A stretch of DNA of 64,000 nucleotides from a bacterium (lineage in GTDB: Bacteria; Zixibacteria; MSB-5A5; GN15; FEB-12): positions 186,001 to 250,000 of the forward strand of contig JADJGQ010000005.1 of the NCBI GenBank assembly GCA_016708025.1, given 5' to 3'. This document shows positions 34,177-45,600 of this stretch, piece by piece (the stretch's first letter is position 1; each line of letters starts with the position of its first letter). The translations under genes and the position numbers were made by a program. Under the pieces are notes generated by a model, which was not told the DNA's origin, did no database searches, and was given only the letters and a program-made list of their open reading frames with translations.

Positions 34177-34896
34177 GTGGCGGTGGATTTCAAACAGTAC
34201 TATACGGAAGAATGGAAGACAAAGCTCAGCCAGCCTCAGTACCAAGAGCTTAGCTCACGATGGAGAAGCCGATGGGACTTTGCAAAGAAATATGCGCCAG
34301 TCAATGGTAAAGTTCTCGACGTTGGATGCGGCGACGGCATTCTTGGCCAGGTTCTTATACGCGACCTGCACTGTCAAGTTCATGGGATAGATATCAGTGA
34401 CTACGCGTTGGATTTGGCATCACAGCGTGGTATCATGACCGCGTACTGCGATATGTCCGGAGATCGCTTTCCATTCGTGGATAATACCTTTGACTATGCC
34501 GTGCTTGCCTGTACCCTCGAGCACATCATGGATCCGCTCCATGCCTTAGCTGAGACCCGGAGAGTCCTCAAACCAGGCGGCCTGATGGCTGTGTCCCTTC
34601 CAAATGTGGCATACTTCTGGAATCGCGTCTGGTTTGTGCTTGGAAGAACGTCCAAGGACTTTCTCCATGTGAATCCGGGTGAAGGAATGCATCTTCAGTT
34701 TTACAACTACAAGAATGAGTTCGAAGAACGCGTGCTCAAAAGCCTGGCGCACCTCACAGTTATACGGAAACAGGGAGATCTGAAGAACCCACGCAAGTAT
34801 ACTCCGTTTGGACGGGCGCTATTGCGGTTCGGTATAGCTGTCACACCAAATCTATTTGCACAATATACACACTGGCTCATTAGAAAGGAGTCTTAA
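34177..34896 (+). CDS. Class I SAM-dependent methyltransferase
   Basis: A 239-residue Methyltransf_11-type enzyme. Motif I is VLDVGCGDGILG (residues 47-58), followed by the acidic loop HGIDISDYAL, VLACTLEHIMDPLHAL and VLKPGGLMAVSLPNVAYFWNR. The frame begins at TTG 34171, but GTG 34177 sits 7 bases after GGAGG and is the better start. The C-terminal part (YTPFGRALLRFGIAVTPNLFAQYTHW) is like methyltransferases near saccharide or lipid pathways, but the substrate is unknown. The cupin gene follows after 2 bases. Confidence 0.85.
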   Translation: MAVDFKQYYTEEWKTKLSQPQYQELSSRWRSRWDFAKKYAPVNGKVLDVGCGDGILGQVLIRDLHCQVHGIDISDYALDLASQRGIMTAYCDMSGDRFPFVDNTFDYAVLACTLEHIMDPLHALAETRRVLKPGGLMAVSLPNVAYFWNRVWFVLGRTSKDFLHVNPGEGMHLQFYNYKNEFEERVLKSLAHLTVIRKQGDLKNPRKYTPFGRALLRFGIAVTPNLFAQYTHWLIRKES

Positions 34897-34898
34897 GT

Positions 34899-35273
34899 AT
34901 GGAACCACAAGTCATTAGAAATGCAGAACCTGCATTACGTCAACTGGATGCAGGGTCGGAATTGCGAATCATTTTCGATGGACTTAATGCTGCTAAGCAC
35001 TTTGCCATGGGTTGGGTTTCATTTGAACCAGGAAGCAAAACGACGGCGCATACGCGAGATGTCGAAGAGGTCATCTATATTCTATCTGGAGAAGGGCGTA
35101 TCGTAACTAAATCTAAGGAATACACGCTGCAGCCAGGCGATGCCATTCTAATCCCGGCAGGCGTCGAGCATTACCATGCGAACAAGGGTTCGATAAAGCT
35201 AGAACAACTCTACTTCTTCTCTCCACAGGGCCCGGAACGGAAATTGCGCGATTTGCCCTGTGTGGAGTGCTGA
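34899..35273 (+). CDS. Cupin-fold protein
   Basis: A 124-residue single-domain cupin with the two barrel motifs: GSKTTAHTRDVEEVIYILSGEG (residues 45-66; His51 and Glu57 as metal ligands, second His of the usual HxH replaced by Arg) and PGDAILIPAGVEHYHAN (residues 79-95). It could bind or isomerise a small molecule, or hold a metal. AAGGAG lies before its ATG, and it is coupled to the methyltransferase by a 2-base gap. Confidence 0.85.
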   Translation: MEPQVIRNAEPALRQLDAGSELRIIFDGLNAAKHFAMGWVSFEPGSKTTAHTRDVEEVIYILSGEGRIVTKSKEYTLQPGDAILIPAGVEHYHANKGSIKLEQLYFFSPQGPERKLRDLPCVEC

Positions 35274-35386
35274 ACGCGCTTGACACGTTCGAGTTCAGGT
35301 CTCGAGCACTGCCAGACCGAAAAGTTGCCTACATTTCGCTACTGTGCAGTTAGTCGCATGTAAAACTAGGACAAGCATGGGACCAA

Positions 35387-38362
35387 ATGATGAAAACCAT
35401 TGCCGAATTGGTTCAGGAACATGAGCAAGCTTCCTTTGTGGGGCGTGAAGCCGAGCTGACAATATTTACCATACTCTTGCAGGAAGAAGCGTTACAGCGA
35501 CCACTTCTGAATTTGTTCGGTCTTGGAGGAGTTGGCAAGTCGTCTCTGCTGGGCGAATTCATGCGAGTCTGCTCTGAGAATAATGTGCCTGCGGCATATT
35601 CAGACTTCCGCGCACAGGGCCCGGATTTTCGAGCAATTCTCCAAACCATGCGAGACCAGCTGGTTGGCCGATCTGAGGCGGCAAATTTCGCGTTTAAACC
35701 CTTCGACGGTTGTCTCGATCGGCTGGCAAAGTTGGAGGCGCAAGTCGCCAAGAATTTCGCTGCTAGCCACCCGCTGGTGGCTGGCGCATCCACGGACGGA
35801 GTTGTTGCGGGAGCATCTGGCCTTGTTGGTGGCGCGCTTGGGGCTCTCCTGGGTCCGGTAGGAGCATATGGAGGGCTCGTTCTTGGTGCCGCTGCCGGCA
35901 AGGCTGCCATGCAGTCGTGGGGTCAGGGCGCTATATCTCGACTGGTAGCCCATGGCCTGAGCAGAGATGATGCCCGGTTCTTCGTTGATCTGGTCGGCGA
36001 GCTCACCAATACGTTTGTCGATGCGGCCAACGGCGTTGCCCTGGACGCCGGAAAAGTAGTACTGATGCTCGATACTTACGAAGACATGACACCTGGCCTT
36101 GACGAATGGGTCCGAGAACTGCTTATCCCCCGTTTGTCGGCACAGGTTCTTGTTGTCATCGCTGGGCGAGATCGATTGATTGAAAAGAGCCCGAATTGGC
36201 AACGCTACGGGACAGTAATGATAGAAAAAGAGCTTCTCAAGTTCACTGTACCCGAGGCGACCGCGTATCTTCGCAACGCCGGAATCCACGACCCCGGCCT
36301 AGTGGACAAGATTCTGTCCTACACTGAGCGTCTACCGTGGGCTTTGGCCCTGCTCACGGACATCAACCGAACCGGCGGCGAACTCTCGGCGGAAACCATT
36401 GAAGACGACCCCCACATCTATACCGTCGGTCACCGGGTTGTTAGCAGGCTCATAAGCCAGATCAAGGGATCGGCAATGGAAACATTGCTCGATCTTTGCA
36501 CTGTTGCCCGACGGTTTGACTTGGATCTAGTGAAAAGCATCTACACGGATTTTGAAAAGGACGCTATTTACGACGACCTGAGAAAATACAGCTTTGTGAG
36601 AGTCCTGAGCGATGGCAGCTTGGCCTTTCACGATATAGTCAGAAGTTTCTTGGTGCTACAGCTTCGTGCGAATAAGCTCACTACTTTTAAGGATTTAAAC
36701 GATCGGTTGTGCCGCTACTACAAGGAGCGCCTTTCTCAACCTGAATCAAAACTGCTGCTCAAGAGAGATGCAGTCGAGTATCTCTATCACGGACTGCGCG
36801 CCGATGAAGATCGGGGCATCGAAGCGTGCCGAAGCCTTTTGAAACAGCTGGATGTGGTACAGCAATTCGATCTCCGCGATGCCCTTTTGAGCGAAGTGGC
36901 TGACTTCGAGTTTCACAGAAGGGTCAATCAACGATGGAGTTCATATTGTAAGGCATTTCGCCTGATGAATCGAGGCGAGTGGGAATCGGCGAAGAAACTG
37001 CTCTTTGAGTTGGAGACCGCTCCAGGCCCGGATGCGCTGCTACGATGTCTTATCCTCGAAACGTTGGGAGATTTGTTGATTGGTCAAGGGAGCTATACCA
37101 GGGCGGTTAGTCTGTTTGAGGAATCCAGTCAGCTTCATCGCAGTGTGCAGGCAACTGCCGGCCTATTCGGTTTAGGGCAGACACTCAGTAAACTCAGCGA
37201 GGGGTATGCCATAATCGGAAAGTACAGCCGAGCAAAGGCTAAAGCTCACGAGAATTTAGAATTGTGCCGTTCGAACCAGGATGCGCTTGGCGAAGCGTGG
37301 GCTCTTAAGAGCTTGGGCGACATCTACCGTCTATGGGGGAAGACGCAACTGGCCATTGAGAGCCTTGAAGACAGCCTCAAGATCTTCGAGGAGAAAAAGG
37401 ATGATTATGGTACCGCTACCGTCTTTGTACAGCTCGGGCGAGTGTATGCTCACTCAGGCGAGTGGAAGAAAGCGGAGTTGGTGCTGAAGGAGGCTTTAGC
37501 CAGAATGGAAGTCCTTGGAGTGGAATACTGCCGAGCCAATGCAATGTTGTTTCTTGGTAACGTCGCAAGACTTAAGCGTGAGTGGCTGAAAGCAGAGGGA
37601 TGCTACCGAGATGCCCTTGCTATGCACCGGAAAATGGACTCCAAGCGCGAAATCGCAGCGCTCCTGGGTAGCCTAGGTTCGGTCTGCTGTCAACTCGGTC
37701 GCTTGGAAGAAGCTGAACAGCATCTAGTCCTCAGTCGCGAAATGAAGCGCGCCCAGGATTATACGCGAGGGGTTGCCGTAACCTCCGTCTATTTGGGCGA
37801 CCTCCGGTTCAGGCAGGGACGATTCGATGCCGCACTAACGGAGTACGAGGCTGCTGGACGCCTGGCAGACAAATCTTCGTCGCATTTCCATCGGGTACAG
37901 GCACGGGTCAGGATGGCGGGTTGTCTTCGGGCCATGGAACAGACGAACCGCTTGAATGCCATGGTTACGGAAGCAGCTCGGCTCGCGCGCCGATACAAAT
38001 ACCCACATCTGATCGCCGAGCTCCGCATAATTGAAGGTACGCATGCCCTCGAGAACAAGGACCTTACAAGAGCCGCAGAGCTTTTTACGTCAGGGTTCAC
38101 AAGCGCCTTAGACTACAACATCTATCTCGTGCATCAGCTGGCTACAGACTTCTTAGAGATAGTTAGCAGCTGGACTGACAGTATTACCCTTGCGGGGGCT
38201 ATTGAGCTAATACGTCAGACTTCCACTTATTGGAAGAGTAGCGGCTGCCACAAAAGGGAAATACAGGGGCAGGTAGAGCAAGACCTTTCCGATTCTGATG
38301 GTACATTAGTGTCTCTGTGCGAACGATGTATCACGAAGCTGGAATCGCAACGTTCTACGTAG
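35387..38362 (+). CDS. STAND-type P-loop ATPase with glycine-zipper insert and TPR repeats
   Basis: A 991-residue signal-transduction ATPase. It begins FVGREAEL, has Walker A FGLGGVGKSS (residues 44-53, Lys51) and Walker B VVLMLDTYED (Asp229). Between them, residues 132-175 are a striking Gly/Ala-rich hydrophobic stretch (VAGASGLVGGALGALLGPVGAYGG, then LVLGAAAGKAA) that resembles a glycine zipper or membrane hairpin. A winged-helix-like segment follows, and from about residue 545 to 870 there are at least eight TPR units (EAWALKSLGDIYRLWGK, ATVFVQLGRVYAHSGEW, AALLGSLGSVCCQLGR). STAND ATPases of this build act as sensors in defence or regulation. It follows the methyltransferase-cupin pair after 113 bases. 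Confidence 0.8.
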   Translation: MMKTIAELVQEHEQASFVGREAELTIFTILLQEEALQRPLLNLFGLGGVGKSSLLGEFMRVCSENNVPAAYSDFRAQGPDFRAILQTMRDQLVGRSEAANFAFKPFDGCLDRLAKLEAQVAKNFAASHPLVAGASTDGVVAGASGLVGGALGALLGPVGAYGGLVLGAAAGKAAMQSWGQGAISRLVAHGLSRDDARFFVDLVGELTNTFVDAANGVALDAGKVVLMLDTYEDMTPGLDEWVRELLIPRLSAQVLVVIAGRDRLIEKSPNWQRYGTVMIEKELLKFTVPEATAYLRNAGIHDPGLVDKILSYTERLPWALALLTDINRTGGELSAETIEDDPHIYTVGHRVVSRLISQIKGSAMETLLDLCTVARRFDLDLVKSIYTDFEKDAIYDDLRKYSFVRVLSDGSLAFHDIVRSFLVLQLRANKLTTFKDLNDRLCRYYKERLSQPESKLLLKRDAVEYLYHGLRADEDRGIEACRSLLKQLDVVQQFDLRDALLSEVADFEFHRRVNQRWSSYCKAFRLMNRGEWESAKKLLFELETAPGPDALLRCLILETLGDLLIGQGSYTRAVSLFEESSQLHRSVQATAGLFGLGQTLSKLSEGYAIIGKYSRAKAKAHENLELCRSNQDALGEAWALKSLGDIYRLWGKTQLAIESLEDSLKIFEEKKDDYGTATVFVQLGRVYAHSGEWKKAELVLKEALARMEVLGVEYCRANAMLFLGNVARLKREWLKAEGCYRDALAMHRKMDSKREIAALLGSLGSVCCQLGRLEEAEQHLVLSREMKRAQDYTRGVAVTSVYLGDLRFRQGRFDAALTEYEAAGRLADKSSSHFHRVQARVRMAGCLRAMEQTNRLNAMVTEAARLARRYKYPHLIAELRIIEGTHALENKDLTRAAELFTSGFTSALDYNIYLVHQLATDFLEIVSSWTDSITLAGAIELIRQTSTYWKSSGCHKREIQGQVEQDLSDSDGTLVSLCERCITKLESQRST

Positions 38363-39014
38363 CCTAATTTGGAGCTTAGATATCTCCACTTGAGTGCATC
38401 CGAACAAGAATGTGGCACTTGAGTACATCAGCTTTTCACCGAACACGAAAAAAGAGAGAAGGGCTTACGCCCCCGCTCCCCTCTCCTCGTCCGCCAACCA
38501 ATCGATGGAGGACGCGCCCTTCACGGGCGCGTGGGGTTAAGCGAGGCTTCATAAGAACGGCGAAGCTCCGATGCGCGAACGCGCGTCGGGCGGAGTTGTG
38601 AGAACGAATCGAGCTGTCTCACCCTAGTCAAGGATGTTCGAACGTTCTACCAGGAGCACCTGAGTGCACCCACCTTCACACAGACGCTTACACGCATACG
38701 AGAGGAAGCCAAGCATGACGCAGCCAGCGTCCGAGAAAAACGTTTGTACCACGCAGAGCAACTCAAGGAGCAACGGGCGGTTGCACGGCTCCACCCCAGG
38801 CTGCTGCGGCAAGCCCAGTTACTGCGTGCACGCGACCGGCGAGCCGATGCCGGGGCCAGAAGTGTCCATTCTCCCAGCGGGCCACGGTCCGCGCAGCGCA
38901 GCCGATCTGGGCAGCGAGTTCTCGGCGGGTCAGGTGGTGGTATCCGTTCTACATGCCGTACGCTGTGGTGCCTACGCCCTAGAGCTGAACCAGATTCTAA
39001 CTACTCAATTCTTC
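38363..39014. other. GC-rich structured stretch, no gene supported
   Basis: Holds a strong hairpin at 38513-38531 (CGCGCCC-TTCAC-GGGCGCG, arms sharing bases), a second GCGCG/CGCGC dyad near 38573, and copy 4 of the GTTCGAAC motif. After the motif a plus-strand frame reads TLVKDVRTFYQEHLSAPTF onward for about 130 codons but has no start. A Cys-rich frame from ATG 38715 (AGAGGAAG upstream) overlaps it. Neither is convincing. Confidence 0.4.
38622..38643 (+). repeat. 22-bp GTTCGAAC-core motif, copy 4
   Basis: CCCTAGTCAAGGATGTTCGAAC-type copy, 5.7 kb from copy 3. With copies 1 to 3 it brackets the micro-gene cassettes and the methyltransferase-cupin-ATPase group. Confidence 0.65.
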
Positions 39015-39671
39015 TCACGGGCCGCCAACAAGTGTAGGAATCAGCGTCCCGGACTGATGCAAGCTCATCGGAACCTCGAGTATGGTGTCGCGTAGGAACT
39101 TACTGTGATCTACGACTACTGAATCCAAATAGCAATCGCCATCAGGGAAATAGGTGAGTGAATGTGTTCCGGCAAACATGAGAACTCGCATTCGTAGCAA
39201 CACACTCCTGGCAGTCTTTGGGTAAGTGACAAAACAAGGTATAGAATCGTTACAATGATAGGACGCTCTATAGACAATTTGATCATAGCTACAGCCAGAG
39301 ACAAAGTTTCTGCTGCTGACTGGAATAATAATCGTCATCTTGGGTTCCGTGAATTGAAGCGATAGAGTATCAACTTCGGCGACAGTTATGTCGCCCAAAG
39401 ACGATTTCGTTACGGTTCGTATCTTGCTGAATCTGAATTCATGTACAAATTGCCACCAATTTTCAGCATCTGCACCTGTAACATTTTTGTATGCGTAAAT
39501 GTCGGGCCTGAGCATCCAACCATCCATTAGGGGAATACATCTTCCTTGTGTTGGTAGGTACTCACGAGTTCGAGTAACTCCAAAACAACTGATTAACAAA
39601 CAACTGAACATAGTCAACGCAACCACTGACAAGAATCTACAATTACTAGAATACACCGATAAATGCACCAT
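39015..39671 (-). CDS. Lipoprotein coupled to the RHS toxin gene, candidate immunity protein
   Basis: A 218-residue protein from ATG 39671, which has GGAGGG 10 bases upstream inside the RHS 3' end. The N-terminus has a hydrophobic stretch ending in a lipobox (LLISC), so it is probably exported and lipid-anchored. The mature part is beta-rich with four more Cys. It overlaps the end of the RHS gene by 26 bases and directly follows its variable C-terminal domain, the position of immunity genes in polymorphic toxin loci. The family is not recognised; the role is inferred from position. Confidence 0.6.
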   Translation of the reverse strand: MVHLSVYSSNCRFLSVVALTMFSCLLISCFGVTRTREYLPTQGRCIPLMDGWMLRPDIYAYKNVTGADAENWWQFVHEFRFSKIRTVTKSSLGDITVAEVDTLSLQFTEPKMTIIIPVSSRNFVSGCSYDQIVYRASYHCNDSIPCFVTYPKTARSVLLRMRVLMFAGTHSLTYFPDGDCYLDSVVVDHSKFLRDTILEVPMSLHQSGTLIPTLVGGP

Positions 39672-42600
39672 TGTTGTACAGCCCTCCAATCCCATAGAGT
39701 GTCATAGCAGCAACTTTTTCCTGAGGCGCTAGAAAGTTCTCTGCGTTGTGCCCAATCATCCCGATTACTGACATAGCGTTTATACAGCCGTGAACTCGAT
39801 ATGCTCCATCTGTATCAATTGTTACCGCAAAGTCATTGGGGAATCGAAACCCGCTCACATGTTCAGATGGAATGATCGTCGCTCCAAATACCTTAATAGG
39901 CCCAACGTTTCCAAAGACATAATTCCTAACCTGCCTAATTCCTGACCAACTCAAAGGGTCAAAGATAGACATGTGGTTCTGGTATCTATCTCCGATTTCC
40001 GACAAGGTTTTGTAATCATCGTTGGAAATGCGGATACCTCCGTAGGTCTTTGTGTCACCCGCATTAATTGAAGCATCTTTTGGATAATCTTGATCGAATC
40101 CCTTTGTTGCCCCGTACTTGTCCTTTATACCAGATAGCCTTTGCCGGTCTTCTCTGGAAAGATGAACATAGCTCATCGCCTTGCTGTAATCACTTGCCGC
40201 CGCACCCCACCCGTTGACTGTGCCCAAATCAGAGATAAAGTCACCCTGAAGATCGGCCCATTTCCACCCCCCTCCCTTTGTAAGATTGAAACTGCCTATT
40301 CCAAAACTAGCCGTAACATCAGTACCATACATAATGCTGTTGCCGGCACCCTGAATGGTGCTTGAAGCAGCCATCCCCCCAATCTTAGTAACTGAGCCTA
40401 GCTGCGCTCCAAAAGTGCCGGCCACTGCACTCGTAACACCTCCTACCACGAGGTTGCGCAGCGCACCAGTGACTCCACCTTCTTTGAACCCTGCCTCAAC
40501 GCCTTTCACCGTCGAATATGCTCTTAAGGCCCAGAATGCTGCAGCAAAAAACCAATTTCCGTCTTGGTCCACGCCCATGATAGGATTGTTTCCACCATAC
40601 ACATACCCGCTCGCAAATTGACTCGCTTTGTCAATCGACGCAAATTGGCCAAGTTCTGCATCATAATAGCGCGCGCCAAAATAGACATAATCAAATCCGC
40701 CATGCAGGTCGTGCTCTTTTCCTGAGAACTGATATGCACTCGGTTGGTTCCCCCAAGACTCAAGCATTTCACCGAACGGATAGTAATTATAGTACTCCGC
40801 CAAGTAGTACTCATTGCCCGCAGTCTGAGGTGGAACCCCTCTCATCAGTATCCGTGTCGAACCTACCTGATCGCTCAAGAAATAGTACAACTGGTTGCTG
40901 CTGTTCTGCACGTAATTCGCAATCCTCCCCGACGGCCCATTCACAAACAGGTCGACCACATTGTCGTTCTTGTCGAAGGTTGCCAGAAGCAACCCTCCGT
41001 CGTATAGGTAATAGGTCTCAGTGAGCGATGTTCGTGGACACTGACCCGGAGGAACGCTCCCATTAGCAACAACCCCACTGTCCAACTCTCCGCCGACTAT
41101 CGATTGCTCGGACATCACCAACCCGGAGTCGCCTCCCATCACCATCCCTTCAATCACGATCCCGGTGTCGTCGTCGCACTGCACATAGTAGGTGTAACTG
41201 CTGGCCTTCTTGATCCGAAGTCCGGTCTCGTCATAGCCGAACCCCAACGCAACATTGGACCCGCCGGGTGTCGCCGGGGTCGCTGTCGAAGCAATTAATA
41301 AGTTACGATAATCGTAGGTCATACTCAAGACGCCGCGTGATGGATCCGAGATCAGATTCCCAAGCATGTCGTATGTCCGCGGTTGGCTTGAGCCGGTCAT
41401 CGATATCAGCTTTGATGACCCAGGCGTGCTGGTACCGTACGTGTAATTAGTTACTGCTCCGCTTCCGGACACCATCTGTGTCCTATGCCCTAAAGCATTA
41501 TACGTAAATTGTTGATCGAAAGTGGAGCCAAAGGACGTGTTATCCGCCTTGATTAACCAGCCAAGGTCGTTGTATTCATAGTACCAATCGTGGGTACGTA
41601 TCGCACCATCAATGGAATTGGCTGTCGTGCTCCTCCGCACTCGCCCGTTGTAATACTTGATAGGATCAGATTCCGGGTGATATTCGAATGCAGTTGCGAC
41701 GTGGTCAGCCGTGCCATTCCTCACAATAGAGACATCGCCGAGCTTATTCAGAAAATCGAGTCTGCCTTCTGGCTTGTACCTGTAGTCAAGTTGTTGGACA
41801 GTGTCATGTCTGGGAATGAGCGGCTCCTCAACAAATAAGTCGTATTTCCCAAGAAGTGTCCGCTTGTGGCTGCCGTCGGGATTGTAATAGTAGGTGGCGT
41901 AAGCCAAGGTATCAAGCGGTTCTCCAGACAGTACTCCTCGTTTAATAGATGCAATCCGTCCAACCTGGTCGTATTGATAGGTGAACACGCGCGCTGTGAC
42001 TGCATTAGCCGAATCCGGGTACACCACAAGTTTCGCCAGTTTTCCGTCACGGGAGAAGTAGTGCTGAATCACTTTTCTCTTGGCCGTGCCAGCCTGGGGA
42101 AGTTTGACTACTGCCTGATCCCACTCACCGTTTGATGAGTAAGTGAAGTTCTTATAGTAGCTGCTGTCACTATTCTGAATACGGACAAGCTTACCCGGTG
42201 CAAGTAGGGTTGTATTGCCTGATTGATAATAGTCATAGGTCCACTTGTATGTTATGCGAATCGGAGTCGCCGGTTGCGTTGGGTCGTCGGCATGTGCTTG
42301 TGTGAAATATAGAGAGTCTGCTATGCCCTCCTCAATCTTGCGTCCAAGCGGGTCATACTTGAAATACACGGTCTGCAGGCTATCGCGTCGGCGCTGATTC
42401 TGCATGAAACGCAAATTTCCAGCGCGGTCATATAGCATTCTGATTGTTCCATAATCGACCTTCCAGGTAGCAGTATCCTGGCCTAGTGCGTTCTTAGCCG
42501 ACCATCGAAGCGGTATCTCCGATGTTGTCGTCGCACGGGAAGTATCGACGAGAACTGAGTCCAGCCTCTGCGTCAACTTGCTGACAGTCTTCAGCGTGAC

Positions 42601-45600
42601 GTTCCAGGTATCTTCGCCGATTCGATATGGTGTTATCTGTTTGGACCAGCGCCCCCACTGATCTGCATGAGCAATAGTCCTTAGTCCATCTGGATCAATG
42701 GTTTCTGAAATGCTATAAGGCCCACTCGGATCGGAATCTTCGCTCCCGGATGTTGCCGTGGATTGATGTGCAGACCCCAGCCGCAGGTCAGGACCGGATG
42801 CGCCTGATCTCACAACTTTCGAATCAGCATCTCTGGAGTAGGCGACCTCAGCGTATGGGTATCCCTCGCAATCGGGTCCTCGAGTTGAATCTCCATCATA
42901 GTAGGCGTTGACTTCCGTAATTGCTGTACTCCACGGAGAGAACGCGGCAACTCCTGTCTGGCCGACTGTGTCCACATACGGCAGGTAGGATTTCAGTACA
43001 CGCCCACGCCCGTCATAAGTCTTGAGGCCGGCAACAATGGCTCTCTCCATACCCCTCACAGAATCCATCACACGATTCTGAAGCGTACGCCCGTAGGCGT
43101 CGAAGTAGGATATCGCTACAGAACGTACCTTCTGCTGATCGGTACCGGATGGGTTTGCGCGGTAAGAATATGCGGTCGTCTTAACCTGTGCAGGGGACGC
43201 CGGATCATATCCTTCCGGGGTATTGAAATTGACGCGTGCGTATGCATCGGCACCAACGTGGGAGGAACGGGCGACAATTCTAACCGTATCCCACTTAGCG
43301 ACCTCAAACGTCCCAGTGGCTGTTTCAGAGCATTCGTCATCATATCCAGGGCATTCGATCTCCACCATTAAATCGTTGTTCCTGTATACCTTGCTCTTCG
43401 ATTGTCTCGCTTTGGCATTAGCTTCTGTCCTCAGCGTGTAAGCGATTGCTTGAGCATACTCAATAATAACAACCTGGGAATCCAGTTCAACGTTAGATGC
43501 TTCCGCAATCCGCGATGCACTGCTTAGCGATGGAGTATAGTCCACACGAGACAATGAATCTCCATACGAATTGAATGTAGCCGCCTGACGATGCAGCTCA
43601 TCATATGTAGTCGTAACCGGGAAATTACTTCCATTTGCTGTGGAAACAATGATACCTGTCTGTTCATCATAGACCGTACTGCTGACTGCTGTCTGAGCCG
43701 GATGGAACCGGAAATCATCGAATATGGCGTAGTCTCCTGTAGATGCGCTGCCGTCGTCAGCAAGTACCAATTGAAATCTTAGCTTATTAAAACACGTGTT
43801 GGATGTTCGCATCTGCTCACGAATATCAAAGCTCCCCTCAACACGTGTCCACTCTCCGCTTCCAACCTGAGATTGCGAGAATTGGAGGGATTTATACCCA
43901 CCACTGCATGTTCCCGGCGGGGTAGCGTCATCCAGACACCAACAAAAAACTATGACCTCGTGATTGGTCTTTACCCAGCCCGAAAAGTAGTAAACGCTGT
44001 CCTGGAGCATGTCTCTCTGAATGATTCTTGATGGACCCCAGTTTTTCTCCCATGTGGCTGGGTTGTCAATTAGCTTAAATGCCATGCCCCCAGTATGTGC
44101 GTCTGTCACTAATTGATGATAATCTCCTGTCGCAATCGACCAACTGTCCCAGGAAGCAGGCTGTTCGAAATCCTGGTACAAGAACTGGCCGGGTTTGCAT
44201 CCGACGGCGGCGGCCACTGGTCGATTTCCGGGCGCGTCGTACTTGGATGATGTGATTACTCCATTTGGTCCACAGGCTGCCACTACATTCCCTCGGATGT
44301 CGAAACTCTGATTGTCCGGCAAGAGAGAATCTGTATAGACGATGTCTGTTGGTGTCGGGAGGACGGTACGATATGTATAGTTCTTGGATGGCCGCCAGGA
44401 GCCGTTTTTGATAAAGTCGGTCCTGGACTTTGCCAGCAATGTGTCCTCACCATGATGTAAGGTGCGAGTCTGCTCCGCGATCTGAACGAGAGCATTGTCA
44501 TTGATCATCGCGGGGTACTCGGCAAGGGTATAGGCTGGGACGACCTCGTCCAGAATATACGAATTGGTATCCACGTACTGTGTCTTGGTTCGGATAACCT
44601 GATTACTTAGCAAATCATACTCATATCTGACACGCGAAAAAAGACTGTCCTTGTACGTGTCTACCCTATCGAGTCTTACTCTATACACGTCGCTGGGATA
44701 GCCAGCTGGCGCATACAGCGAATGATAGGAATGCACCGAATCCAGCTTTCCTGACGTTGGCTCTGTGGCACCTACATAGCTGTATGTCAAATACTCAGTA
44801 CCATCGAGCCGAAATGCACCGTTGTCAATGCCGTAGCGATCAGCCGACTTTAGATCTGGAAAGCTTCTTCCGTTATAGATGGAGTTGTCATAGAATCCTG
44901 ATGTATCAATATCATTATAGAACATATGCACAGCATATCCGATTGAATCAAGACTGGTGCTCATCAAATGAGGAGTTGATTCTTTTACTTTGGCAAAACG
45001 AGGAGTGGTGACCGAGCGATCAAGGAGACCACCGTCGTAAGCGTATGTAGTGATAATTGGTTCTGGGTCGTTCACATATTGACGTGTTGTCACCGAACTT
45101 ACAGCCAGAAACGGTGCATCACCTGAAAAGAGAGTGTCACACAATCTATGGACCTCAACATTATCGACAGCATTCGTGTAGTCCCACGGCCCGTCCGTTG
45201 TGTCACTCCATTGACGGGGAGCAATAAAGAACCCTTGCTCGTCTACCGAGTAATTGACCTTCAATGAATGCTTCATTGGGTCCTTGTTAAGTAGGAGCCT
45301 AGTGGCATTCTGTTCGCCAAACCTGAAAAGATCATAAATGTGTGCGTAAACCGCATCCCCACCGTGACGTAAGAAGGCCTTACTAGAGGACGCCACGCCG
45401 TCTTGCCCCCACCGGCCATTATTAATGTTCGTTCCGGTTTTTGAATCAAGCCATCCCTTACTACCTCCAATGAAATGTCTAGTTATTACTGTATCGTAGG
45501 TACCCTTGCCAGCGGTGGGACCGAACGTATACGCGAAATCCCCCAATGTAAGAGTCGCCTTTGTCATGTCCCATCCAGTGGAAGCAATATCAAAGATATA

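Noticed and set aside
38664..39095. 143-codon Cys-containing frame and an overlapping Arg-rich frame after the STAND ATPase gene
   Set aside because: Both lie in a GC-rich structured stretch, overlap each other, and neither matches a known family; kept only as a remark.
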